The notes beneath the pieces were generated by a model. That model did no database searches. It saw only the letters and a program-made list of their open reading frames with translations, and was not told the origin of the DNA. Positions 1-8,064 of a stretch of 64,000 nucleotides of DNA are shown piece after piece (the first letter of the stretch is position 1; each line of letters opens with the position of its first letter). The position numbers and the translations under genes are program-made. Origin of the DNA: DASRIA01 sp963724065 (lineage in GTDB: Bacteria; Actinomycetota; Thermoleophilia; Solirubrobacterales; JBBDJG01); assembly GCA_963724065.1 (NCBI GenBank), contig CAVRTB010000006.1, positions 682,001-746,000 on the forward strand. Reading direction: 5' to 3'.

Positions 1-1
1 G

Positions 2-232
2 GGCACGATCCCAGATGCCACGATCGGCGGCTGGGAGACCGAGTTGACCGAGGAGTTCTTCCGCGCCGTGGCGAACAACGCGCGCCTCACCGTGCACGTG
101 CGGCTGCTCGCGGGGACGAACGCGCACCACATGGTCGAGGCGAGCTTCAAGGCATTCGCGCGCGCGCTGCGCGTCGCGACGTCGCTGGACGACTCCCAGA
201 CCGGAGTCCCATCTACCAAGGGCGTACTGTGA
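2..232 (+). CDS. hisB: Imidazoleglycerol-phosphate dehydratase, C-terminal part (cut by window start)
   Basis: This is the last 76 codons of the enzyme that dehydrates imidazole glycerol phosphate in histidine biosynthesis. The visible part has the family's C-terminal signature: an ELTEEFFRAVA stretch, then LTVHVRLLAGTNAHHMVEASFK, whose paired histidines (GTNAHH) bind manganese, then a final helix with ARALRVA. The start lies outside the window. The TGA stop (230-232) overlaps a GTG at 229 in the GTGA arrangement used for coupling elsewhere in this window, so hisH translation probably started there originally. It heads a hisB-hisH-hisA-hisF run. Confidence 0.93.
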   Translation, partial: GTIPDATIGGWETELTEEFFRAVANNARLTVHVRLLAGTNAHHMVEASFKAFARALRVATSLDDSQTGVPSTKGVL

Positions 233-272
233 CGCGAGCGGCGGCCCGCGCATCGCGATCCTCGACTACGGG

Positions 273-872
273 ATGGGTAACCTGCGCTCCGCCGAGAAGG
301 CACTCGAGCGCGAGGGGGCGCGACCGGCGATCACGAACGACCACGACCTGATCCGGTCCTGCGACGGCGCGATCCTGCCCGGCGTCGGCGCCTTTCCGAA
401 GGCGATGCGCAACATCCGCGACCTCGAGCTGGACGGTCTGATCGGCGAGCTGCTCGCGAGCGGGATGCCGATGCTCGGGATCTGCCTGGGCATGCAGCTG
501 CTCTTCGAGCACTCGAGCGAGAACGAGGGCGCGTGGGGCCTCGGGCTCCTCGGGGGCCGCGTGGAGCGCCTGCCCGCGCCCGGCCTGAAGGTCCCGCACA
601 TCGGGTGGAACGTCGTGCGCTGGGAGCGCCGCACCGCGCTCACCGCGGACCTGCCCGACGAATGCCCGTTCTACTTCGTCCACTCGTTTGCACCCGCGGC
701 CTCCGGCGACGACGTGCTCGGAACGTCCACCTACGGTGAGCCGTTCGCGTGCGCTGTCGAGCGCGAGCCGGTCTACGGCGTGCAGTTCCACCCCGAGAAG
801 TCGAGCACCCACGGGCTCCACCTGCTGCGGAACTTCACGTCGATCTGCGCGTCCGTCGGCGCCACTTCGTAG
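273..872 (+). CDS. hisH: Imidazole glycerol phosphate synthase, glutamine amidotransferase subunit (start disturbed)
   Basis: HisH releases ammonia from glutamine and channels it to HisF. The class I amidotransferase triad is present: the nucleophile Cys in GICLGMQLLF and the His/Glu pair in QFHPEKSS. The first in-frame start is ATG at 273, but homology begins earlier: codons 252-272 read IAILDYG, the expected first strand, and no start codon exists in that frame. A GTG at 229 overlapping the hisB stop is in another frame, so a 1-2 base indel between 229 and 251 probably separates the true start from the gene body. Starting at 273 would delete the first beta strand. hisA follows after 9 bp. 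Confidence 0.88.
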   Translation: MGNLRSAEKALEREGARPAITNDHDLIRSCDGAILPGVGAFPKAMRNIRDLELDGLIGELLASGMPMLGICLGMQLLFEHSSENEGAWGLGLLGGRVERLPAPGLKVPHIGWNVVRWERRTALTADLPDECPFYFVHSFAPAASGDDVLGTSTYGEPFACAVEREPVYGVQFHPEKSSTHGLHLLRNFTSICASVGATS

Positions 873-881
873 GAGACGCTG

Positions 882-1613
882 GTGCCGGCGCTCTACCCGG
901 CGATCGACATCCTCGGCGGCAAGGCGGTGCGGCTCGTGCAGGGAGACTTCGCTCGCGGCAAGGTCTACGACTCCGACCCACTCGAGGCGGCGCGGCGGTG
1001 GGTCGCGGACGGCGCAAGGTGGCTGCACGTCGTCGACCTCGACGGCGCGCGCGACGGCCACCCGGTGAACCTCGCGCACCTCGAGCGCATCGCCTCGCGC
1101 GCCGGCGTCCCCGTGCAGTTCGGTGGCGGGATGCGGACCGTCGAGGCCGTGCAGGAGGCGGTCGGGGCGGGCGCCGACCGGGTGGTGATCGGCACGATCG
1201 CGTTCACCGAGCCGGACGTGCTCGACGCGGTGATCGAGGCCGCCCGCGAGCGGGTGCGGATCGCGGTCGACGTGAAGGACGGGGTCGTCGCGACCGCAGG
1301 CTGGCTCACGAGCACGTCGATCGAGGCCCACGATGCCGTTGCGGCGCTTCGCAGCCGCGGCGCCGGCGGGTTCATCTATACGAGCGTCGACCGCGATGGG
1401 ACGATGCGCGGCCCCGACACGGACGCGCTGAAGGAGGTAAGCACGGCCGCGGACGGTGCGCCGCTCGTCTACTCGGGGGGCATCGGCTCGCTCGCCGACC
1501 TCGAGGCCCTCGCACGGGAGCCGATCGAGGGCGTGATCGTGGGCAAGGCGCTCTACGAGGGCAGGTTCACCGTGGCCGAGGCGCAGGGGGCACTCGGCGA
1601 GGTGGCGCCATGA
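882..1613 (+). CDS. hisA: Phosphoribosylformimino-5-aminoimidazole carboxamide ribotide isomerase
   Basis: HisA catalyses the Amadori isomerisation of ProFAR to PRFAR in histidine synthesis. The 243-residue (beta/alpha)8 barrel begins LYPAIDILGGKAVRL, with the catalytic Asp in AIDI, and has FGGGMRT and YTSVDRDGTM, the second catalytic Asp region, at the two half-barrel phosphate sites, plus a final YSGGIGS. In actinobacteria HisA may double as the tryptophan-pathway PriA isomerase; the sequence alone does not settle whether this one does. GTG start, preceded by AGGAGA at 871-876. Its stop overlaps the hisF start as ATGA. Confidence 0.95.
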   Translation: MPALYPAIDILGGKAVRLVQGDFARGKVYDSDPLEAARRWVADGARWLHVVDLDGARDGHPVNLAHLERIASRAGVPVQFGGGMRTVEAVQEAVGAGADRVVIGTIAFTEPDVLDAVIEAARERVRIAVDVKDGVVATAGWLTSTSIEAHDAVAALRSRGAGGFIYTSVDRDGTMRGPDTDALKEVSTAADGAPLVYSGGIGSLADLEALAREPIEGVIVGKALYEGRFTVAEAQGALGEVAP

Positions 1614-2371
1614 GCGTGCTGAAGCGGGTGATCCCCTGCCTCGACGTCGACAAGGGCCGCGTCGTGAAGGGCACGAACTTCGTCGGCCTGCGCGACGCGG
1701 GCGATCCCGTGGAGCTGGCCGAGCGCTATGACGCCGAGGGTGCCGACGAGCTGGTCTTCCTCGACATCACCGCGTCGCACGAGGAGCGCGAGACGATCGT
1801 CGAGCTCGCACGCCGGACGGCGACCAACGTCTTCATCCCCTTCACGATCGGGGGCGGGATCCGCTCGCGCGAGGACGCACAGGCGGTGCTCGACGCCGGC
1901 GCCGACAAGGTTGCGGTCAACTCCGCGGCCGTCGCGCGGCCCGAGTTGATGAACGAGCTCGCGGACACGTTCGGCGCGCAGTGCGTAGTGCTCGCGGTCG
2001 ATGCAAAGCGCACCGCGGACGGGGGCCTCGAGGTATTCGTGAACGGCGGGCGCCTCGCGACCGGGCGGGACGCGGTCGAATGGGCGCGTGAGGGAGCCGA
2101 GCGGGGGGCGGGGGAGATCCTCCTCACGAGCATGGACCGCGACGGCACGAAGGACGGATACGACATCGAGCTGACGCGCGCGGTCGCCGATGCGGTGGAC
2201 ATACCCGTGATCGCATCGGGCGGCGCGGGCAAGCTCGAAGACCTCAGCGAGGCGATCGAGCGGGCGCGCGCGGACGCGGTGCTCGTCGCATCACTGTTCC
2301 ACTACGGGGAGTACCGGGTGCGCGAGGCGAAGGAGCACCTGCGCGCAGCCGGCATCCCCGTGCGGCTGTAA
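1610..2371 (+). CDS. hisF: Imidazole glycerol phosphate synthase, cyclase subunit
   Basis: HisF closes the imidazole ring using ammonia from HisH, yielding imidazole glycerol phosphate and AICAR. The 253-residue barrel starts MSVLKRVIPCLDVDKGRVVK, containing the catalytic Asp of CLDVD. It has FTIGGGIRS, NSAAV, LTSMDRDGTKDGYD (second catalytic Asp) and IASGGAGK, all in the expected order. ATG at 1610 overlaps the hisA stop by 4 bp, so the two are probably translationally coupled. It is the last gene of the his run here; the next gene is convergent. Confidence 0.97.
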   Translation: MSVLKRVIPCLDVDKGRVVKGTNFVGLRDAGDPVELAERYDAEGADELVFLDITASHEERETIVELARRTATNVFIPFTIGGGIRSREDAQAVLDAGADKVAVNSAAVARPELMNELADTFGAQCVVLAVDAKRTADGGLEVFVNGGRLATGRDAVEWAREGAERGAGEILLTSMDRDGTKDGYDIELTRAVADAVDIPVIASGGAGKLEDLSEAIERARADAVLVASLFHYGEYRVREAKEHLRAAGIPVRL

Positions 2372-2377
2372 ACCCTC

Positions 2378-2442
2378 CCCCGCGGACGGTGCGTTGATTC
2401 CCGTCGCGCTACAACGGAATTCCGCATCACCGTGCCGCGGGG
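2378..2442. terminator. Hairpin between convergent hisF and propeller gene, probable bidirectional terminator
   Basis: A 14-nt arm at 2378-2391 pairs with 2428-2442, with a single bulged base in the right arm, around a 36-nt loop. It lies exactly between the stops of two convergent genes, 7 bp after hisF and 24 bp before the other stop. No T-tract follows, which is common for terminators in GC-rich actinobacteria. Confidence 0.5.
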
Positions 2443-2466
2443 CCCGGTGCACCGCCTCCGGGCCGC

Positions 2467-3732
2467 TCAGCGCGAGCGCTTGCCCTTCACCGGGTCGAGC
2501 GCCGTCACGCTCGCGTATCCGGTCATGTAGAGGCGCTCGCCGTCCGAGACCACGGGGTTGTACGCCCCGCGGCTGCGGCGGAACACGCGCTCACCGGTAC
2601 GCGCGTCGACGCCGAACGTCGACTTCGAGTCGAGGTCCGCGAAGTACACGACCCGCCCGACGACCGAGGGACCGCCCGAGATGCGGCCGCCGCCGCGGTG
2701 CGTCCAGCGGGTCGACCCGGTGCGCGCGTCGAGCGCGTAGAGGTTGCCGTCGTAGGAGCCCACGTACACCGTCGGCTTGGTGCCCGGGACGTTGGCGACC
2801 GCGGGGGAGGAGTAGACGTACCCGCCGGTCGACTTCGACCACGCGAGCGTTCCCGTGCGCGCTGCGAACGAGTACACCTTGCTGTCCGTGTTGCCGGCAT
2901 ACACGCGGCCGAACGCGACCGCCGGAGTCGAGTAGAAGTTCCCCGCGGCGAAGCCGAACTTCGAGCCGGACGTCCCGGTCGACCAGCGCTCGCGCCCGGT
3001 ACGCGCCCAGACCGCGTACATCCGCCCGCTGTAGTCGCCCACGTAGAGCGTGGAGCCGGAGAGCGCGGGCGAGGCCTTGATCGCGCCCGAGGCGTTGAAC
3101 TTCCACTTCACGCGGCCGGTCTTGGCATAGAGCGCATAGAGCGTGCCGCCCTCGGTCCCGAAGTAGACGACCCCGCGCCGGATGATCGGCGAGGACTCGG
3201 TGCGGCTGCCGAGCTCCTTCTGCCACACCACCTTCCCGTTGCGCGCGTTGAGGACGGTCAGCTTGCCCGACAGGGAGGTGATGAACACCTGGCCCTTCCA
3301 GTACGCGGGCGAGGAAGCGTTCAGCTTCCCGATCTGGTTCTTCCAGCGCACCTTGCCCGTGTCGGCGTCGAGACGGTAGACCCCGCCGTTGTTGCGCACG
3401 AAGTAGATGCTCTCGCCGATCACGATCGGGGGGAACTCCATCAGGACGCGACCGCTGAAGACCCATCGCTCCTTGAATGGCGGGGCGACTCGCGCGGGCA
3501 GGTAGCCCGTGTGGGCGAGGTCGTAGTGGTAGACCGGCCAGTCCGTGGACCGATCCTTGGGCCGCTCGGGGCGCGACGGCGCGCGGAACTCGACCTCGTC
3601 TCCGCGGTTCACGTCCTCGGTCCCGTCGGCGAGCACGAGGTACGCCGCGACCGCGGCTCCCACGATGAGGATCAGGGCCCCGGCGATCAGCAACGGTAGA
3701 CGGCGCCGGCGGTGGCGCTCGGAGATGAACAC
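2467..3732 (-). CDS. Membrane-anchored PQQ-binding-like beta-propeller protein
   Basis: A 421-residue protein with a basic N terminus (RHRRRRLP), one membrane segment at about residues 13-35, then an extracytoplasmic domain. That domain is built of repeated blades of the form VYVGSYDGNLYALDARTG, VYAGNTDSKVYSFAARTG, VYFGTEGGTLYALYAKTG and similar, at least seven between residues 90 and 415. This is the PQQ/pyrrolo-quinoline (BamB-like) repeat architecture. Such propellers serve as scaffolds or as alcohol/glucose dehydrogenases; no clear PQQ-binding catalytic residues stand out, so the activity is open. GTG start, with a -10-like TACCCT 7 nt upstream. Divergent from the glucose-dehydrogenase-like gene, which is also a propeller protein. 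Confidence 0.8.
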   Translation of the reverse strand: MFISERHRRRRLPLLIAGALILIVGAAVAAYLVLADGTEDVNRGDEVEFRAPSRPERPKDRSTDWPVYHYDLAHTGYLPARVAPPFKERWVFSGRVLMEFPPIVIGESIYFVRNNGGVYRLDADTGKVRWKNQIGKLNASSPAYWKGQVFITSLSGKLTVLNARNGKVVWQKELGSRTESSPIIRRGVVYFGTEGGTLYALYAKTGRVKWKFNASGAIKASPALSGSTLYVGDYSGRMYAVWARTGRERWSTGTSGSKFGFAAGNFYSTPAVAFGRVYAGNTDSKVYSFAARTGTLAWSKSTGGYVYSSPAVANVPGTKPTVYVGSYDGNLYALDARTGSTRWTHRGGGRISGGPSVVGRVVYFADLDSKSTFGVDARTGERVFRRSRGAYNPVVSDGERLYMTGYASVTALDPVKGKRSR

Positions 3733-3739
3733 CGGACCA

Positions 3740-3745
3740 AGGGTA
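3740..3745 (-). promoter_or_regulatory. -10-like TACCCT, 7 nt before the propeller GTG start
   Basis: Read on the minus strand, TACCCT is followed by 7 nt and then the GTG at 3732, so transcription would begin at or near the start codon (leaderless). No convincing -35 box is visible. Confidence 0.35.
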
Positions 3746-3845
3746 GTCAGGCGATCAGCGGCAAAACGCGGTTCATCCGGCGCGAGCCGCCAGCCGCTCT
3801 GCTAACAAGGGCGGACCCGCCCCGGTGCTCCTGGACTCCTTCGAC

Positions 3846-5079
3846 ATGAGACTCCGCACGTTCGCGCTGCTGCTCGGCGTCCCGCTCCTGCTGATGGGCG
3901 CGCTGATCGTCGGCCTGCGGATCGGGGAGGACGAGCTGGCGCAGAGCGTTCGATCGGACCCGTCCCCGGGCAACGGCGCGGACGCGGCCACCGACGCGAA
4001 CGCGCAGGCCGCCGCGAGCGGGGTGCGGCTGAAACGCATCGGCGCCTTCGAGGACCCCTTGCTCGTGACCGCGCCTCCCGGGGACGAGCGGCGCATCTTC
4101 GTCGTGGAGCAGACCGGCCGCATCCGCCTCCTGGTCGGCGGCAAGCGCGTGCGCCGTCCCTTCCTCGACCTGCGCGCCGACGTGACCGCCGGCGGGGAGC
4201 AGGGCCTGCTGGGCCTCGCGTTCGCGCCCGACTACGCGCGCTCCGGGCGGCTGTACGTCTACTTCACGGCCCGCAACGGGAGCCAGAAGGTGCAGGAGTT
4301 CCGGCGCTCCCGGGGCAGCGCCAACCGTGCCGCGAAGTCCTCGCGCAGGCAGGTGATGTCGATGGCCGACCCGTACCCGAACCACAACGGCGGGCACCTC
4401 GCGTTCGGCCCCGACGGCCTCCTCTACATAGGAACGGGTGACGGCGGGGCCGGCGGCGATCCCGAGAACCGCGCACAGAACCTCGAGTCCCCGCTCGGGA
4501 AGCTCCTGCGCATCGACCCCCGCCGGCGCGGCTCGAGCCCGTATCGCTCACCGCGCTCCAACCCGTTCGTCGGGCGCCCCGGCCGCAACGAGATCTACGC
4601 CTACGGCCTGCGCAACCCCTGGCGCTACTCGTTCGACCGCCGCGGCGGCGACCTCTACATCGGCGACGTCGGCCAGGACTCGGTCGAGGAGATCGACTTC
4701 GCGGCCCGCGGCCAGGGGCGCGGCCGCAACTTCGGGTGGAGCTGCTTCGAGGGGCGCCGCCGCTTCGAGTCCTCGCGGAGCTGCCCGAACGCCGTGCCAC
4801 CGATCCTCGAGTACGACCGCTCAGGAGGGGAGTGCTCCGTCGACGGGCGGCGTCGTGTCGCGCGACCCCGGCGTGCCCGACCTCGCGGGACGCTACGTCT
4901 ACGGGGACTACTGCGCCGGGCCGCTGCGCAGCTTCCGCGTGGAGGGTGGCAAGGCCACCGACGACCGTAGCCTGGGCCTGCGGGTCGCGTCGCTCACGTC
5001 GTTCGGCGAGGACGCCCGGGGGCGGGTGTACGCGACCTCGCAGGAGGGCCCGGTGTACCGGCTGGTGGCCGGCGGGTAG
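3846..5079 (+). CDS. PQQ-dependent sugar dehydrogenase (soluble glucose dehydrogenase type), one frameshift
   Basis: A secreted propeller oxidoreductase of the soluble glucose/aldose dehydrogenase (YliI-like) family. ATG at 3846 begins a hydrophobic signal segment (RTFALLLGVPLLLMGALIVG); a GTG at 3825 is an alternative start. Family signatures are GGEQGLLGLAFAPDY, NHNGGHLAFGPDGLLYIGTGDGG and ENRAQNLESPLGKLLRIDP, then IYAYGLRNPWR and YIGDVGQ. After YDRSGGECSV (about 4841) the reading frame breaks. The expected continuation, TGGVVSRDPGVPDLAGRYVYGDYCAG, carries on in the +1 frame to the stop at 5079. A single inserted base, or two lost, explains it. It may be a recent pseudogene or a sequencing error; everything else is intact. 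Confidence 0.8.
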
Positions 5080-5089
5080 TAGTGGCGCT

Positions 5090-6415
5090 CTACGTGGCGT
5101 CGTAGCCGAAAGCGCGCAGCGGCGCGGCGAATGCGTCGGCGCACGCCTCTTGCAGCGCGGGCGCGAGGTCGCGACGCCAGCGGCCGACCGAGGCGGCCTC
5201 GTCCGCGGTCGTCCGGTGCGCGGACTGCCGTTGCGGAGCAGTCGCCCGCGCGCGCTCGAGCACGTCTGCGACGGTCTCCGCGCCGGCAGCGAGGCCGGTG
5301 TGCTCGAAGAGGGCGCGCAGCGTCTGCTCGGGCCGCTGCATGAGGTCCTCATAGCGCAACAGCAGCGCGTCCGCGTGCTGCGCACGCCAGGACTGGAGCA
5401 GGTCGTCGAGCTCGCTGCGCATCGCCCCGCGCACGTAGTCCTCGTCGCTCGCGGAGCCGCCGTAGCCGAACTGCGAGAGGCCGGTCTTGCTGTTGAACGC
5501 CAGCCGCGAGGCGAGCAGGTCGCGCGGGTCGCGCACCAGGAACACCGCGGCCGCGCCGGGGTACAGCTCCCGCGCGAGGACCATCTCGTGCCACTCGTGC
5601 GCGCGCTCGACGAACCGGCCGGCGCCCGCCTTGTCCTGGGACTCGGCGACACGGGCGTAGAAGGAGTCGATGCGCAGCTGCGCGAACGCCGCCAGCTCGT
5701 CGATCGAGTCGGTCTCGAGCCATGCCCCGACGCGATCGCCCGGGTCGAGCTGCAGCGGGCCCAGCGAACGCGTGCGCCCTTCCCACCAGGCCCGCACGTC
5801 GTCCACGTCGGGGTCGATCGCCTGCGCGTAGCTGTGCGGATGCGACAACGTGCGCAGGATCTCCATCCAGTAGTCGAGCATGCGGGGCTCGAAGTCGAAC
5901 GGCCGGTAGGCGAGCGCCTGCGGATGCGCCGCCAGGAGATGCGTGACCCACGTCGAGCCCGCCCTCCCGAGCGTTCTCAGGAGGATCGGCTCGAAGCGCG
6001 GACGGTGCCCTGTGCCCAGGGCCCGCCGGCGGCCCTCGACGTGAGCGATCGTGACGGGTGCCGAGCCGCCGAAGCCGGCCTCCACCCGCAGCGCGAACTC
6101 CAGCGGAAGGCCGAGCAGCGAGCATGCGGTGCTGAACCCGCTCGCGGCGGCGCCGTGCACCTGCGGCCACCGCGCCGCGACCTCCGGGCGCTGCGCATTG
6201 GGATCCGTCGCGACCAGGATGCGTCGCAGGGGCGGCTCGTCACCGAGGTCCTCGATGCCGAACACCCGCACGCGCTTCGGCGGCCCGCCGGGGCCAAGCG
6301 CCCAACCCGCGATCCTCAGGCTGAGCGGCGACGACGGCGCCGGCTGGTCGAGGCCGCTTTCGAGCAGCTCACCTCCGGCATCGCCCGCCGTCTCGAACCG
6401 CGTTATCTCGAGCAT
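5090..6415 (-). CDS. Sulfotransferase-family protein
   Basis: A 441-residue protein. From about residue 145 it has the sulfotransferase fold: LLRTLGRAGSTWVTHLL resembles the 5'-phosphosulfate loop that binds the donor PAPS. Further on, VFLVRDPRDLLASR matches the 3'-phosphate-binding motif (RDPRD followed by Ser), with YEDLM after it. The first 140 residues (a beta-rich region with RIAGWALGPGG) are not part of the core and may be a carbohydrate-binding or substrate-recognition domain. The ATG directly abuts the stop of the truncated peroxiredoxin (TAG-ATG), so the two form a transcription unit. The acceptor is unknown; a glycan or lipid is plausible. Confidence 0.75.
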   Translation of the reverse strand: MLEITRFETAGDAGGELLESGLDQPAPSSPLSLRIAGWALGPGGPPKRVRVFGIEDLGDEPPLRRILVATDPNAQRPEVAARWPQVHGAAASGFSTACSLLGLPLEFALRVEAGFGGSAPVTIAHVEGRRRALGTGHRPRFEPILLRTLGRAGSTWVTHLLAAHPQALAYRPFDFEPRMLDYWMEILRTLSHPHSYAQAIDPDVDDVRAWWEGRTRSLGPLQLDPGDRVGAWLETDSIDELAAFAQLRIDSFYARVAESQDKAGAGRFVERAHEWHEMVLARELYPGAAAVFLVRDPRDLLASRLAFNSKTGLSQFGYGGSASDEDYVRGAMRSELDDLLQSWRAQHADALLLRYEDLMQRPEQTLRALFEHTGLAAGAETVADVLERARATAPQRQSAHRTTADEAASVGRWRRDLAPALQEACADAFAAPLRAFGYDAT

Positions 6416-6631
6416 CTAGACCGGGCAGGCCGCGAGCGCCTCCAGGATCGCGTCCTGGTCGCGCATCTCGCCGGGATGGTTGACCACCTTGTGGGCGACC
6501 TTGCCGTCCTTGTCGATCACATAGGTCGCGCGGGTCGCGACCCCCGCCTGCGGGATGTAGGCCGCGACCTCTTCGCCGTTCTCGTTGCGAAGCGTGAAGT
6601 CAGGGGCCTCTGAGCCAACCTCCACTGCCAT
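6416..6631 (-). CDS. Peroxiredoxin remnant with in-frame internal deletion
   Basis: Only 71 residues. The N terminus, MAVEVGSEAPDFTLRNENGEEV, is a normal AhpE/Bcp-type peroxiredoxin start. It is followed immediately by AAYIPQAGVATRATYVIDKDG and VVNHPGEMRDQ, which match the C-terminal third of the same family (normally ...GVANRATFVIDKDG...). About 75-80 residues between them are missing without a frameshift, including the peroxidatic Cys motif (PxxxTxxC) and the core Trx strands. As it stands it cannot be a functional thiol peroxidase. The alternative is an assembly deletion. An upstream in-frame extension to 6736 looks non-coding. It sits directly before the sulfotransferase gene. Confidence 0.72.
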   Translation of the reverse strand: MAVEVGSEAPDFTLRNENGEEVAAYIPQAGVATRATYVIDKDGKVAHKVVNHPGEMRDQDAILEALAACPV

Positions 6632-6702
6632 TCGGAACACTCCTCTCGTGGGCGGGCGCCTGAGCCTACCGCAGCCCGAAAGCTCCCTCGCGGGCCACGC
6701 GT

Positions 6703-6708
6703 GATACT
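6703..6708 (+). promoter_or_regulatory. -10-like GATACT, 6 nt before the cca ATG
   Basis: GATACT ends 6 nt upstream of ATG 6715. The GGAG between them is too close to the start to act as a normal ribosome-binding site, so a leaderless start is the better reading. Confidence 0.4.
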
Positions 6709-6714
6709 GGAGCC

Positions 6715-8055
6715 ATGCCGTCTGCGCGGGCATCAAGAGGACACCTCACGAGCGACCGTCCGCTGCCGGACCCGGATGCAACCGCCGCGGTGCGGGAGCG
6801 CATCGGCAGCGTCGAGGGCCTGCCCCGCCTGCTGCCGGCGGTCGCCGCCGTCGGGGGCGCCTTCGAGGGCATCTACCTCGTGGGCGGGGCGGTCCGCGAC
6901 GTCCTGCTCGGCGAGCGCAGCCCCGACCTGGACGTGATGGTCGAGGGCGACGCGATCGCGCTCGCGCGCGACCTGGCGCAGAGGCTCGAGGGCACGGTGC
7001 GCACGCACGAGCGCTTTCAGACCGCAATCGTGCAGGCCGGCGGAGCGGGCGGTCCACTGCGGATCGACATCGCCGGCGCGCGCACCGAGTCGTATCCGCG
7101 TCCCGGCGCGCTCCCCGAGGTTGAGCGCTCGAACCTGCGCCACGACCTCGCACGGCGCGACTTCAGCGTCAACGCGATGGCGACGTCGCTGCGCCCGGAC
7201 GACCTCGGGGCGACGTACGACCTCTTCGGCGGATACGCGGACCTACGTCAGAGCGTTGTCCGCGTGCTGCACGACGGCAGCTTCGTCGAGGACCCCACGC
7301 GCCTGCTGCGCGCCGTCCGCTACGAGACGCGGCTCGCGTTCCGGATGGAGAGCAGCACACTCGCGCTCGCGCGCGCCGCGATCGACTCGGGGGCGCTCGG
7401 CGAGATGCAGTCCGCGCGCCTGCGCGACGAGCTGCTCGACGTGCTGGCCGAGCCGCGCGTCGCAAAGGCGCTCGAGCGGATCGCGGAGCTCGGGCTCGAC
7501 CGCGCACTGCACCCGGGCGCGGACGCCCACGCGGCCGCGGCGCTGGTCGCACGCGCCGCGGACGCGATGCAGGGCGCGCTTGCCGGGGCGCGCGCACCCC
7601 TCGTGGCCCTCGCGTGCCTGTGCAGGGGCATGGCCGAGCGCGACATCCATGCCTGGCTGGGTCGCCTCAAGGTGCCGCGCGACGAGCAGCAGGTCGTCGC
7701 GGCGGCCGTCGCGGGCGGCCCGTCGATCGCCGAGCGCCTGGCCGGCCCGCAGACACCGGCACCGTCGCAGATGCACGGTCTGCTCGCCGGCCGGCCGCTC
7801 GAGGCGCTGGTCATGGGCGTCGCGGTCGCGGAGCAACCCGACGCGGTCGCGGAGCGCGTGGGGGCATACGTCGAGCGTGTTCGCGACGTCCGCCTGGCGA
7901 TCACGGGTGACGACCTCAGGCAGGCCGGCGTACCGGAGTCCCCGGCAATCGGCAAAGCGCTCGCCGAGACGCTCGCGCTGAAGCTCGACGGGTTCGTCGA
8001 CGGCCGCGACGACGAGCTGCGCGCGGCACTGCGCCTGCTCGGGCGCCAGAGCTAG
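6715..8055 (+). CDS. cca: CCA tRNA nucleotidyltransferase / poly(A) polymerase family protein
   Basis: A class II nucleotidyltransferase that adds or repairs the CCA end of tRNAs, 446 residues. Motifs in order: YLVGGAVRDVLLG (about residue 55, nucleotide-binding), DLDVMVEGD (catalytic carboxylates), RRDFSVNAMA (conserved RRD), and EDPTRLLRAVRYETR with the following helices of the neck domain. The C-terminal helical part (about 250-440) is variable, as usual. The first 25 residues look unconserved, but the ATG at 6715 fits the -10 element upstream. It starts the rightward block of housekeeping genes. Confidence 0.88.
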   Translation: MPSARASRGHLTSDRPLPDPDATAAVRERIGSVEGLPRLLPAVAAVGGAFEGIYLVGGAVRDVLLGERSPDLDVMVEGDAIALARDLAQRLEGTVRTHERFQTAIVQAGGAGGPLRIDIAGARTESYPRPGALPEVERSNLRHDLARRDFSVNAMATSLRPDDLGATYDLFGGYADLRQSVVRVLHDGSFVEDPTRLLRAVRYETRLAFRMESSTLALARAAIDSGALGEMQSARLRDELLDVLAEPRVAKALERIAELGLDRALHPGADAHAAAALVARAADAMQGALAGARAPLVALACLCRGMAERDIHAWLGRLKVPRDEQQVVAAAVAGGPSIAERLAGPQTPAPSQMHGLLAGRPLEALVMGVAVAEQPDAVAERVGAYVERVRDVRLAITGDDLRQAGVPESPAIGKALAETLALKLDGFVDGRDDELRAALRLLGRQS

Positions 8056-8058
8056 GAT
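8053..8058 (+). promoter_or_regulatory. -10-like TAGGAT, 6 nt before GTG 8065
   Basis: TAGGAT overlaps the cca stop codon (TAG at 8053-8055) and ends 6 nt before the GTG of the next gene. It would allow that gene its own leaderless promoter although it follows cca by only 9 bp. Confidence 0.4.
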
Positions 8059-8064
8059 CCGTCC

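Noticed and set aside
213..1331. Long minus-strand open frame opposite hisH-hisA
   Set aside because: Arg/Val/Asp-rich shadow of the plus-strand genes caused by high GC; no family motifs.
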